From Bradyrhizobium canariense (GTDB taxonomy: Bacteria; Pseudomonadota; Alphaproteobacteria; Rhizobiales; Xanthobacteraceae): a stretch of 64,000 nucleotides of DNA. The notes under the pieces are model-generated. The model was not told where the DNA came from, ran no database searches, and saw only the letters and a list, made by a program, of their open reading frames with translations. Of the stretch, positions 51,555-60,449 are shown piece by piece; position 1 is the stretch's first letter; the number at the start of each line of letters is the position of its first letter. The stretch covers positions 1,302,001 through 1,366,000 of the forward strand of contig NZ_LT629750.1 of the NCBI RefSeq assembly GCF_900105125.1. Direction: 5' to 3'. Both the position numbers and the translations under genes were made by a program.

Positions 51555-52589
51555 CTAGTCGCCGGCGTGCCGTTTCCAGGTCGCCTCTGCAAGCGCGATG
51601 TCGGTGACCGAATCTTCGCCGGATGCCAACGGTTGTAAGTTGCCAACGATATCCGACACGAACGCTTCGGCCTGTCGTTGGAATGACCAGCTATGGCCGC
51701 GCGACAGGTGCGAGATCTGCCCGCCATCATCGAATATCACCCGTGCTTCTTCCGCAACGAAGGGCGCAGGCAACTCAATGGTCAACGCGCCGCGTTCGAA
51801 GGCGATCTCGAGACCCTCCCGCCAAGCACCGGTGCCTGCGTTGGATAATTCCAAGGCACAAGCAATACCGCCGAAATTGAGGGTCAACGTTGCAGCGTTG
51901 GAAGCCGCCACGTTGCTTTCCACGAGCGTAGGCGACGCGCCCAGCACGTAACGTGCAAGATTGATGATGTGACTGAAGACGTTCAAAAAGGTATCGTAGC
52001 CCGGCCGCATGGCTGCCGGCATCCAGTCCGGGCCATCTCGCCAAAGCTCAAGTCCGTCTGGACGCTGTTCCGCGGTCATAACGAAGCTGTCGGGCACTCC
52101 TCCCGTGGCTCCGCCCAAGCACCACCCGCGAGCACGGACGATACGCCCAAGCGATCCGTCTCTCCGAAGGCGCTCTAACAGCAACATCGCCTGTGCCACG
52201 CCGGCGTCGTGACGCTTCATGTAGCCGACGCTATAGACGAGATTTCGCTGCCGGGCGGCATCTACGAGTATAGTTGCTTGCGCCGTCGTATAAGCCATCG
52301 GCTTTTCCGACAGCACATGCCGGCCGCTGTTCAACGCGTCCAGCACAATTGGGCCGGTAGCGCTGCGCCGAGTGACCACGACGACACCGGTCACCTCGCT
52401 ATCCCCCAGCATTTCCCGGTGCGAGCGATAAATCCGTGGAACGCCGAATTTTGTCGCCGCGGCGGCAGCCAATTCCGGGCGAAGATCGGCGATCGCGACA
52501 ACCCGGCATGCTGGATTGGTTACAAAGTTGGCGAGGTGGCACATCTGGCCAACCATGCCCGCGCCGATGATGCCAATGCCCGTCGTCAA
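51555..52589 (-). CDS. Gfo/Idh/MocA family oxidoreductase
   Basis: 344 residues. The Rossmann motif GIIGAGMVGQMCHLANF is at the N-terminus, VLSEKPMAYTTAQA carries the conserved EKP Lys, and the C-terminal domain has GYDTFLNVFSHIINL with the His-type catalytic region. NAD(P)-dependent oxidation or reduction of a sugar, possibly nucleotide-activated. It is 5 bases downstream of the methyltransferase gene stop-start region (52595), so the two form a unit. Confidence 0.88.
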   Translation of the reverse strand: MTTGIGIIGAGMVGQMCHLANFVTNPACRVVAIADLRPELAAAAATKFGVPRIYRSHREMLGDSEVTGVVVVTRRSATGPIVLDALNSGRHVLSEKPMAYTTAQATILVDAARQRNLVYSVGYMKRHDAGVAQAMLLLERLRRDGSLGRIVRARGWCLGGATGGVPDSFVMTAEQRPDGLELWRDGPDWMPAAMRPGYDTFLNVFSHIINLARYVLGASPTLVESNVAASNAATLTLNFGGIACALELSNAGTGAWREGLEIAFERGALTIELPAPFVAEEARVIFDDGGQISHLSRGHSWSFQRQAEAFVSDIVGNLQPLASGEDSVTDIALAEATWKRHAGD

Positions 52590-52594
52590 TTCTA

Positions 52595-53809
52595 TTAAGC
52601 CTCAGGTGAGGTGTCGAAACGTCTGCGCAGAACGAGGAAATGCGTGGGCATTCCCCATGCTGATATGAATGACGGGCTCGAATTCGTTATGCGAACGATC
52701 CCATCGATATCCCTATTCTGCACCGCGCCAAAGATATCTTCGAGCGCCGCGATCAGGGTTTCAAAGTTGTTCATCGCGGCATTATCGTCGACCAGAATAG
52801 CCGCGCGGCTAACGGCCTGCCTCAACGCCTTCAGTCCTGAAAGAAAAACGGGCAACCGGTCGCCAAAAGGATCTTCGATCAGCGAATCGACGTCGGATAC
52901 CAGCTTGTGGACGAGTCCTGTGATTGCCTCGACCTCATCCGCGTCGCCGACCAGATATATTTTTTGGCCGGCGAGAAAGCTGATCGGGCTCCGTTTCAAA
53001 TGGCCGGTATCCCTCTTCAACAGGTCGGCTGCCGACAATTCCTTCTTGTGCCAATAGATATCAAGCGCATCCCGATAGAGCGGCCAGGATGAATGCAGAT
53101 CGAATCCGTGATCGTCGGCCATACGACACAGGGTTGGAGCATCCAGGAAGTAGCGCAGCCGGACAAACGGATTTTCAAGAACATCGCGAACCCAGGAGCT
53201 GAATGCGCGCGTATGCGGGATACTGTTCCATTTGGTCTCATACAGCTTCTGTGCCGCTGGCTCCGGTGCCAGCCCCGTCAAGGACTTGCAGGCTGAATGT
53301 ATCGCCTTCAACACCAATTCGATGAACGTACCGTGTGTCTCATAATAGGATACGATCGCGTATCCTCCGGGCTTCAGTTTTTCGCTAAAAACTCTCAACC
53401 AGAGACTGGTCGGCTGCACCGTATAGATGAAGCCTTCAGCATCGATGACATCATACTTTTCTTCGCCCGAGAATCCTTCGATATCGTCGTCCCGAAGCCT
53501 CAGCAGCCTGTCGTTCAAGCCAAAACGTTCGAAATAATTCCTGATCTGACCATGCGCACGCAGGTTTGGCTCCGCCAGCGTCAGATTCGCGCCCCATAGT
53601 GCGAACACCAGGGCGTTCTCGCCGGAGTCCGGACCGAATTCGAGCACGTTCGCTCGGTTGAAAATCTGTAGCGGCAGCATCAGCTTTTCGACGAAGACGG
53701 TGCGACGCGCGAGAGCGTATCGCTCGAGTTTCGATGCGCTTTCGAAATTTCCGAACGTCGGCAGAAACTGCTCATGCTCGTAGTACTGAAAGAGTTTGTC
53801 GTAGGCCAT
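52595..53809 (-). CDS. SAM-dependent methyltransferase
   Basis: 404 residues. SAM motif I is VLEFGPDSGENALVFALWG near residue 55 and the acidic post-I is TLAEPNLRA; DVIDAEGFIYTV is motif II-like. The ~200-residue C-terminal part is helical and unknown, perhaps binding the glycan acceptor. It overlaps no neighbour and is followed by the Gfo/Idh gene. Probably O-methylates a surface sugar. Confidence 0.78.
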   Translation of the reverse strand: MAYDKLFQYYEHEQFLPTFGNFESASKLERYALARRTVFVEKLMLPLQIFNRANVLEFGPDSGENALVFALWGANLTLAEPNLRAHGQIRNYFERFGLNDRLLRLRDDDIEGFSGEEKYDVIDAEGFIYTVQPTSLWLRVFSEKLKPGGYAIVSYYETHGTFIELVLKAIHSACKSLTGLAPEPAAQKLYETKWNSIPHTRAFSSWVRDVLENPFVRLRYFLDAPTLCRMADDHGFDLHSSWPLYRDALDIYWHKKELSAADLLKRDTGHLKRSPISFLAGQKIYLVGDADEVEAITGLVHKLVSDVDSLIEDPFGDRLPVFLSGLKALRQAVSRAAILVDDNAAMNNFETLIAALEDIFGAVQNRDIDGIVRITNSSPSFISAWGMPTHFLVLRRRFDTSPEA

Positions 53810-54003
53810 TTGGGGATCCTAGTAGCTGGCAAAGATCGATGGAGTTCTTGCGTGACCTCTAAGGTAAGACGTTTCGCTGGAGAACATCCGGCAAGAATCT
53901 TCGGTCAAAAACGGACGGGCAGGCCTACATTGCGTAACCGATACGTGACTGCGATTACCGTGCAGCACGACATTTCGCGCTAACATAAATAACAGGTATT
54001 TCT

Positions 54004-55716
54004 TCAGCCTCCGGCAGATGTGGCTTCGCAACTCGAAACGGGGAGTGCCAACAGCCATAGCAACGCTTGTACTCCCACTCGGCGACACGGAGGCCGATAT
54101 TCGGCCCTCGCAAGCGGCGACGGCTGTTCGCCGGTCAGTTTCACGAGTTCGCCCAAGCCGCCGGTCGCGGTGGACGACCTGCTAAGTACGGCCGCCATCA
54201 AATCGACCATGCTGATGTCATCGAGCGCAGCAATGCCGGGCGCTGGACGATATAACCATATTTCACGCCGTTGGGGACAGGGGAAACTGTCCAGATAGGA
54301 TACCGGACAAACGCCGTGCGGAACAATATCGGGATTGGTGAAATCACCGCAAGTGTCGGTATAGATGAAATTTTGCGGCGTACGGTCGTCGCGTAATATG
54401 GTTTGAGCGGCGTTCATGTCGTTTGCGCCAAGGCATCGGCCTCGAAAAAACAACGGCACATTTGTTTGGATTTTCAGTTCGACAAGCTTTGGTCCTGGGT
54501 CTGCAAGCAATGCTGCCCGAGTTTGCCGCTGCAGATCACTGGTTACGAGGCCATCATAGAGCAGCCACTTTGAATCATGGGCCATCGACAGCGCGAAAAC
54601 CGCGATCGCACCGCCGGCGATCGCGGCACGCAATCGAGATGGTGGAACGCATTGAATGGCGGTCGCCAGCAACAGCAGGACGCCGAATTGCGAGGGAAAC
54701 AGCAGCCTCGATTCCGCCCGCGTCACGTCCCCGTAGATGCCGACCAGGGCATACGGAAGTGCGCCCAGCAAGGTAACCGTTACCCCCAACAATATCAGTA
54801 GAGTGGTGTGCGCGCTCGACTTCAGCAGCCATGTGGTGCGGAATAGCCGGCTTCCGAGCAAGGCGAATCCCGCAATAACCGCAAGCACCAGCACGGCCGA
54901 GACACGGTGCCCTAAAAATGCGAATCCGTATTCGTACGCGTAGGACAGGGCACGGGGAAACGCGCGAAGATGGGCGGACAATGCCGCCTTCACGACGCCG
55001 ATGTTGTGCACTGGCAAATATTGGTTCTCGTAATGGCCGCTCTTTCCCATGATCGTCAGACGCAGCACGATGACCACGGCAATCGCCACCCAAAAAGGGA
55101 TCAGTCTCGCGAGCCAGGCCGTCCATCGTTCGCCCGCACGATAGGCTAGAAGCAAACGCAGCGGTTCGAGGGCCATCAGCGTTTCAAGCGAAAGCGAAAA
55201 AAACAGACTTAACGGCGCGATCCACCGGAGCACACGTGATCGCGAATTCATCAGTACATAGGACAACAAATAGAAGACCAGAAAGAAATCGTACACGGCA
55301 TTGAGCGTCAACCGGATCGCGTAAAATGGGCTGAGCAGGAAAAGCGCCGTCGTGAGGGCGGCGATCGCTCGCGTGTACGGAGACGACGACAGGGCTCGAT
55401 AAAGCAAAGCGCCGCTCAAAAGGTGGCAACTCAACCCGATAATTCGCGCCGCGACGTTGGGCGTCGCTTGTCCGAGAGAAACAAATATCTCCATCGGGAC
55501 CGCATAGCCGCCGTGAGCCACCTGCCACATCATGCGTGCGACGCTGGCTGCTCCCTCGGTCCAATACGCGTAGTAGACGGTCCAGTCGTCGCCGACGAGC
55601 CCGCGCGCAAATAGCGCTGGAACGCTTGTAAGAAAAGCGAGCGTCCCGGCGACCCATACATAGGCTAAGCCTGATCGTGAATCCGTCCCGTCTTCCTGCG
55701 TTTCTGAGATGTTCAT
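54004..55716 (-). CDS. polytopic membrane protein, GT-C glycosyltransferase-like
   Basis: 570 residues from ATG 55716 (a TTG at 55746 would add ten residues). About ten membrane helices; GLVGDDWTVYYAYWTEG in the first loop holds the Asp pair expected in GT-C enzymes. The C-terminal ~150 residues are soluble with paired cysteines (IYTDTCGDFTNPDIVPHGVC) that could form disulfides in the periplasm. It matches the gene at 49783 in layout but not obviously in sequence. Likely a lipid-linked-sugar transferase. Confidence 0.7.
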   Translation of the reverse strand: MNISETQEDGTDSRSGLAYVWVAGTLAFLTSVPALFARGLVGDDWTVYYAYWTEGAASVARMMWQVAHGGYAVPMEIFVSLGQATPNVAARIIGLSCHLLSGALLYRALSSSPYTRAIAALTTALFLLSPFYAIRLTLNAVYDFFLVFYLLSYVLMNSRSRVLRWIAPLSLFFSLSLETLMALEPLRLLLAYRAGERWTAWLARLIPFWVAIAVVIVLRLTIMGKSGHYENQYLPVHNIGVVKAALSAHLRAFPRALSYAYEYGFAFLGHRVSAVLVLAVIAGFALLGSRLFRTTWLLKSSAHTTLLILLGVTVTLLGALPYALVGIYGDVTRAESRLLFPSQFGVLLLLATAIQCVPPSRLRAAIAGGAIAVFALSMAHDSKWLLYDGLVTSDLQRQTRAALLADPGPKLVELKIQTNVPLFFRGRCLGANDMNAAQTILRDDRTPQNFIYTDTCGDFTNPDIVPHGVCPVSYLDSFPCPQRREIWLYRPAPGIAALDDISMVDLMAAVLSRSSTATGGLGELVKLTGEQPSPLARAEYRPPCRRVGVQALLWLLALPVSSCEATSAGG

Positions 55717-55760
55717 TATGCGAAGATCGTCATTCGATCGGTGCAATTTTCGATCACAGC

Positions 55761-56366
55761 CTAAATCCGCGCCAAGCGTCCGTTTTGATACTCAGCCGCG
55801 AGAGCTTCGATCTTCGCTACATAGCCTTTAACTGCGACCGCATCGCCGCCGTCGGGCGCCCAGTCCGGAAAAGCCGTCCGCGAGGGGTCAAAGGGGCCAG
55901 CGGTGGTCTCGTGAAAAACCAGCCATTCCGAGGTAATCAGAATGGTGTGAAACACCTCGTCGGGCATCCGGTAGTAACAGAGCTTGCCGTGACCGTAAGG
56001 CGCCATATCGAGGACGTCGCGAATTTTCCCATCATTCTCGAAAATCACGACCTGAGCGGTGCCTTCGATCAGGTGAAACGATTCCGGTTTGCCGAAATGC
56101 TTGTGCGGGCGAACATAGGCTTCGCGGTGATGCACGATCAGCATCTCGTGCAGGCCGGAGGATGGATCCGGATGGGTACAGAGCCGGCTGCGCAGCCGCG
56201 GATTGTGGGCGGCGATCCGCTTCAATTCCGCGATGGTGGCATCGTCAGCCGTGACGATGGCGTCATCCGAATAGTAAACCTCCGGATTCTGCGCACGCAG
56301 CGGCAAGCGTCCGCACGCTGCGGCTGGGGCGCTCGAACGCGGATCATTCGAAGAAGATAAAGCCAT
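55761..56366 (-). CDS. WbuC-like cupin metalloprotein
   Basis: 201 residues. The cupin core SRLCTHPDPSSGLHEMLI ... REAYVRPHKHFGKPESFH ... HLIEGTAQVVIFENDG has the His-rich metal site of the WbuC family, small cupins found in O-antigen clusters. Reaction unknown. Its start overlaps the previous methyltransferase stop (56344) by 23 bases. It is the last gene of the overlapping minus-strand operon. Confidence 0.85.
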   Translation of the reverse strand: MALSSSNDPRSSAPAAACGRLPLRAQNPEVYYSDDAIVTADDATIAELKRIAAHNPRLRSRLCTHPDPSSGLHEMLIVHHREAYVRPHKHFGKPESFHLIEGTAQVVIFENDGKIRDVLDMAPYGHGKLCYYRMPDEVFHTILITSEWLVFHETTAGPFDPSRTAFPDWAPDGGDAVAVKGYVAKIEALAAEYQNGRLARI

Positions 56367-57009
56367 GGTCGCCCGTATACCCGCATTTGTCGTAGATCCA
56401 TGCCCAGGTCTGAGGGCTATGGAAGCTTAAGCAGGTGAGTTGCCAGTAAAGCAGGTTCGCCTTTTCGCGTTCATTGCGAAACGATTCCACCATCAGATAT
56501 TTCGAGGACCCGCGGCCGACCCGCTCGATCTCCGGAACGGCACGGAACACCTCTTCCAGGGGAAGGTTGTGCAGCACGCCCAGTGAAACCACAAGATCAA
56601 AACTGTCATCGGGGTAGGGCAGCTCGACCGCGTTGCCGACCTTCAGGAAGGGTCGGACTTCCTCCTTGGCGTTCTCGATGCCGTATTGCGAGATATCCAG
56701 TCCGGCTATCCTGAGATCTGGAACAAGCTGGGTAAATTCGTAAAGCAAGTAGCCTTTGCCGCAACCAACATCGAGTACGCTCATTCCGGGTTTGATACCG
56801 AAGTGATCGATTAACGTCTGGGCCAGCGGCCGCCAGCGCCCGTCATAGCGGTAGCCGCCATAGCCATAACGCCGCTCGCCGTCCCAATAGTCGTAGCCCC
56901 ATTGCCGCGCCACCGTGGCGGACTCGGCCTTGTCGTGCTCGACGACGCGCTGGACATAATTTCGCTTGGTCGATGCATGCATCGACTGCACCAGGTTGAT
57001 TTCGGTCAT
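56344..57009 (-). CDS. class I SAM-dependent methyltransferase
   Basis: 221 residues. SAM motif I MSVLDVGCGKGYLLYEFTQ, motif II VVSLGVLHNLPLEEV. The N-terminal part (WGYDYWDGERRYGYGGYRYD) is an unusual Tyr/Gly-rich stretch seen in methyltransferases of these clusters. It sits 25 bases after the LIC12192-family gene. Acceptor probably the operon's sugar. Confidence 0.87.
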   Translation of the reverse strand: MTEINLVQSMHASTKRNYVQRVVEHDKAESATVARQWGYDYWDGERRYGYGGYRYDGRWRPLAQTLIDHFGIKPGMSVLDVGCGKGYLLYEFTQLVPDLRIAGLDISQYGIENAKEEVRPFLKVGNAVELPYPDDSFDLVVSLGVLHNLPLEEVFRAVPEIERVGRGSSKYLMVESFRNEREKANLLYWQLTCLSFHSPQTWAWIYDKCGYTGDHGFIFFE

Positions 57010-57034
57010 GATCGCTTGATGATCCAGAGCCGTG

Positions 57035-57430
57035 TCATGACAGGATGGTCGCGTATTTCTGCACCATCAGGATATCCTCGACCGCCTGGATATCGTCCGG
57101 TGACGCGATCGAAATTTCTTCGACGGCAGCATGCAGATCGCAGCCCTCGCGCAGCACGCGATCGTAAATGGCGCGCCGCCAGGTTTCGTCCGGCGGCAGC
57201 ATGAAGATGCTGTAGCAGATGATTCCACGCAGCCGGGGCAGTTCGTCCAGGAGATCCTCGAGGATCATGTAGCTACCCGCCATGGTGTGCTCCACGGCGC
57301 TCAGCAAATACTGGAAGTTCTTACGGCGCGCATAGTCGCGAATCACGATGTTCTGAACGTGTTGCGGCGTCCGGCTGCCATTGAGTGGCCGCGCGCCGAT
57401 ATAGCCGCGATGGCCGGCCCGCTCAGCCAT
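57035..57430 (-). CDS. sporadic carbohydrate cluster protein, LIC12192 family
   Basis: 131 residues from the ATG at 57430, overlapping the oxygenase stop by 8 bases. HRGYIGARPLNGSRTPQHVQ, then NIVIRDYARRKNFQYLLSA and IICYSIFMLPPDETWRRAIY match the LIC12192 family as I remember it. That family was named because it appears sporadically in carbohydrate clusters of unrelated bacteria beside a 2OG-Fe(II) oxygenase. No enzymatic function is known; the resolvase-like alpha/beta look is only an impression. Confidence 0.85.
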   Translation of the reverse strand: MAERAGHRGYIGARPLNGSRTPQHVQNIVIRDYARRKNFQYLLSAVEHTMAGSYMILEDLLDELPRLRGIICYSIFMLPPDETWRRAIYDRVLREGCDLHAAVEEISIASPDDIQAVEDILMVQKYATILS

Positions 57431-58229
57431 TGAACCCTCCCGGCAGCTTGTACTGCATTCCAATCCGGGTTGCCGGACGCAGCGAGATCGGTTCGAAAAA
57501 TTCGCCGAAACGCTTGTCGGCGTAAGGCGACATGATGCTCTTGAAGCGGCAATTCATGGTCCAGCGCGTGCCAGATTCTTCGTTGACGCGGTTGCCGTGC
57601 ATCAGCGTTTGATTGAACACCAGCACATGGCCGTAGGGAATATCGATCCAGGTCAGATGCGGCTTGATGGTTTTGTACAATTCTTCAGCGCTGCGCAGGC
57701 TCGCCATGCGGTCCTGCATCTCGCCGTTGAGCGAGGGCGGCAGCAGATACATCGACTTGGTGCGGAACACGTCGACCAGCGGCACCCAGACCACCACCTC
57801 AAACGGCGAGTCTCCCGACCAGACGTCGGAATGGGTGGCCAACAACGAGCTGTCGTCATCCGGCATTTGGATGCTCAGGTTGACGCGCCGCTGCATGCAA
57901 AGTTCGTTGCCGACGATGGTCTCGATGGTCGATCGCGCCAGGCGGAAATAGGTCGGTCGCAGCCAGGGCTCAGCGTTGAGGCCCGTAATGACGTGCATCC
58001 GCAGACCATTGAGGTTGTCCACGCTGACACGCGAATGGATGCTGTCGAGGAAGCCGAGCGAATCGTTGGAATGGGGGAGATTCAGATAGTCCGCAGCGAG
58101 TTCCGCGGCCCGTCGCTGAATCCGGTCGAGCCCGCTGCGGTCATCGGCCGGCGCGGTGACGAACCCTTCATTGATGAAACGGCTGGTCAAAGCCTGCTCT
58201 TCGGGAAGCAGGAACGGCGTGTCGATCAT
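57423..58229 (-). CDS. sporadic carbohydrate cluster 2OG-Fe(II) oxygenase (PhyH-like)
   Basis: 268 residues from ATG 58229, overlapping the preceding aminotransferase stop as ATGA. The iron ligands appear as His-x-Asp in LATHSDVWSGDSPFE and a distal His in NQTLMHGNRVNEESG; the 2-oxoglutarate Arg is in GTRWTMNCRF. It uses 2-oxoglutarate, Fe(II) and O2, probably to hydroxylate a sugar of the cluster. It always pairs with the LIC12192-type gene in the families I know, as here. Confidence 0.87.
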   Translation of the reverse strand: MIDTPFLLPEEQALTSRFINEGFVTAPADDRSGLDRIQRRAAELAADYLNLPHSNDSLGFLDSIHSRVSVDNLNGLRMHVITGLNAEPWLRPTYFRLARSTIETIVGNELCMQRRVNLSIQMPDDDSSLLATHSDVWSGDSPFEVVVWVPLVDVFRTKSMYLLPPSLNGEMQDRMASLRSAEELYKTIKPHLTWIDIPYGHVLVFNQTLMHGNRVNEESGTRWTMNCRFKSIMSPYADKRFGEFFEPISLRPATRIGMQYKLPGGFNG

Positions 58230-59344
58230 GCGAAATACTCCCGGATACTGGAGCAAATATAGCTGATATCGAACTCCGACAGGAACTGGTTGACCGGGAG
58301 GGTCAGGATTTCTTCCGCCTGGCGTTCCGTCACGGCAAACGCGCCACGGCGGTGACCCAGATGCGCCGCCGCAGGCTGCAGGTGGATCGGAACCGGATAA
58401 TGGATGGTGGTCTCGATTCCCTTGGTAGCCAGGAATTTCTGCAATTCGTTGCGGCGATCCGTTTGCACAACAAAAGTGTGGAAGGTATTGAATTCGATGT
58501 CGCGGCAGGGCGGAATGAACAACGGCACCCCTGCCAGTTCTTGGCGGTATTGCGTAGCGTTGCGCCGCCGCCGCAAGATCACCGAGGGGAGGTGACGCAG
58601 GCGGATCCGCAGCACTTCGGCCTGCAGGGTATCGAGCCGCGACACGGTGCCCCATTCCGAGACGTCGCTGCGGTTGATCAGGCCATGATTGCGCAAACGC
58701 CGGATCCGCGCCGCGAGCTCGGCGTCGGCCGTCACCACGAAGCCGGCGTCGCCGGCGGCGTTGAGGTTCTTCAGCGGATGTGCGGAAAAACATCCGAACG
58801 TTCCGATCGTGCCGCTCATGCGCCCGTCATAGGTCGAGCCGACCGACTGCGCGCTATCCTCGATCACGGCAAGGCTGTGCTTGTCTGCGATCTTCATCAG
58901 CGGGTTCATGTCCGCCATTCGGCCGGTCAGATGCACCGGCATGATCGCCTTGGTCCGCGGCGTGACAACGGCTTCGACCGCGGCCGGATCGATGTTCTGG
59001 TCCGGCAGTACGTCGGCAAATACCGGCGTGGCGCCGACCGCGACAATCGATGCCGTCGATGCGACGAAAGAGTTTGGCGGGGTGATTACCTCATCGCCGG
59101 GCCCGATACCGAGGGCCTTCATGGCTAGGCTCAGCGCGTCGGTGCCGGAGTTTAGGGTGACGACATGAGGCGTACCGAGATAGGCTGAAAGCTCCAGCTC
59201 GAGTTTCCCGACGGCTTCGCCGCCGATAAAATCTCCGCGCCGGAACACGCCTTCCACCGCCTGCATAATCTCGGTGCGTTCTTCCTCGAATTGTGCGGGA
59301 AGATTGACATAACCGATGCGTCTGAGGGCGGTGTCAGCGTCCAT
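58226..59344 (-). CDS. DegT/DnrJ/EryC1/StrS aminotransferase (2)
   Basis: 372 residues. PLP Lys in FSAHPLKNLNAAGDAG, cofactor Asp in VIEDSAQSVGSTYDGR and the binding loop LNSGTDALSLAMKALGIGPG. It aminates a keto sugar, normally nucleotide-bound, using Glu or Gln. Its start lies 11 bases inside the end of the paralogous gene upstream (59334). The two proteins share motif order but differ throughout, so the genes are not a recent duplication. Confidence 0.92.
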   Translation of the reverse strand: MDADTALRRIGYVNLPAQFEEERTEIMQAVEGVFRRGDFIGGEAVGKLELELSAYLGTPHVVTLNSGTDALSLAMKALGIGPGDEVITPPNSFVASTASIVAVGATPVFADVLPDQNIDPAAVEAVVTPRTKAIMPVHLTGRMADMNPLMKIADKHSLAVIEDSAQSVGSTYDGRMSGTIGTFGCFSAHPLKNLNAAGDAGFVVTADAELAARIRRLRNHGLINRSDVSEWGTVSRLDTLQAEVLRIRLRHLPSVILRRRRNATQYRQELAGVPLFIPPCRDIEFNTFHTFVVQTDRRNELQKFLATKGIETTIHYPVPIHLQPAAAHLGHRRGAFAVTERQAEEILTLPVNQFLSEFDISYICSSIREYFA

Positions 59345-60449
59345 CGTAGAACTTCCGAACGGTATCGATCACCCGATCCTGCTGCGCGCGCATCAGATGC
59401 TGATCCACCGGGAAGCTGATCACCTCTCGCGCATGGCGATCTGTCTCGGGGAAGCGCCCGGCGGCATAGCCGAGATGCTTGAGGCCTTCCTGCTGATAGA
59501 GCGGAATAGGATAGTGGATCTTGGCCTCGACGCCGTTGTCGAGGCAATATTGATAGAGCTCATCGCGCCGCTCGGCGAACACCATGTAGAGATGATAGAC
59601 GTGCCGCACATTGGCGCGCCGCGGCGGCACGCGCAAACCGGCCACGTGCGCAAATCCGGCGTCGTAATAAGCGGCATTGTCGATGCGCCGCCTAGTGATC
59701 TCGTGGGTTTGGCCGACCAGCCAGTTGCCGACCACGGCCTGAACGGAATCGAGCCGCGAGTTGCATCCGAGGATCGCAATCTCGTCGCGGTTCTTCATGC
59801 CGTGATTGCGGATCAGCCGCAGCCGCTCGTTCATCGCGTCGTCATTGGTGACGACGACGCCAGCGTCGCCCCAGACGTTCAGATTTTTCAACGGATGCAG
59901 CGAAAATCCGGCGGCGATGCCGTAGGTGCCGGACCGCTTTCCGGCAAACTCGGAAAGGATGCCCTGACAGGCGTCCTCGACAACGGGGATGTTGTGGCGT
60001 TCGGCGATCTTCATCAGCCGGACCATGTCGACGACTTCGCCGGTCAACTGCACCGGCATGATCGCCTTGGTCTTTTCGGTAATCGCGGCCTCGACATGGT
60101 CGACATTCATGCAGAATGAATCGTCGCAATCGACCAGCACGGGCGTTGCGCCGGTTTCGGCGATCGCCCCGACGGTGGCGATGAAGGTATTGGCGGCGGT
60201 GATAACTTCGTCGCCGTGGCCGATGCCCAGCGCCTTGAGCGGAAGCTTGAGCGCATCGGTGCCCGAGCCAACGCCGATGGCGTGGCGGGTTCCAATCAAC
60301 TCGGCGAAACGCCGCTCGAATTCGGCAACCGGTTTGCCCAAGGTGAAGTCGCCGGTCGCAACCAGCCGGCCGATTTCGGCCAAGATCGGTGCGGGGTCCG
60401 CGAACTGCTCGAGCAGATAGGAATATCTAACGTCGTACATGTCGGTCAC
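59334..60449 (-). CDS. DegT/DnrJ/EryC1/StrS aminotransferase (1)
   Basis: 371 residues. PLP Lys in FSLHPLKNLNVWGDAG, Asp in VVEDACQGILSEFAGKR and GVGSGTDALKLPLKALGIGHG. Same reaction class as the following gene; the pair may act on different keto sugars or form a heterodimer. Its start overlaps the transketolase gene stop (60446) by 4 bases. Confidence 0.92.
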   Translation of the reverse strand: MTDMYDVRYSYLLEQFADPAPILAEIGRLVATGDFTLGKPVAEFERRFAELIGTRHAIGVGSGTDALKLPLKALGIGHGDEVITAANTFIATVGAIAETGATPVLVDCDDSFCMNVDHVEAAITEKTKAIMPVQLTGEVVDMVRLMKIAERHNIPVVEDACQGILSEFAGKRSGTYGIAAGFSLHPLKNLNVWGDAGVVVTNDDAMNERLRLIRNHGMKNRDEIAILGCNSRLDSVQAVVGNWLVGQTHEITRRRIDNAAYYDAGFAHVAGLRVPPRRANVRHVYHLYMVFAERRDELYQYCLDNGVEAKIHYPIPLYQQEGLKHLGYAAGRFPETDRHAREVISFPVDQHLMRAQQDRVIDTVRKFYDGR

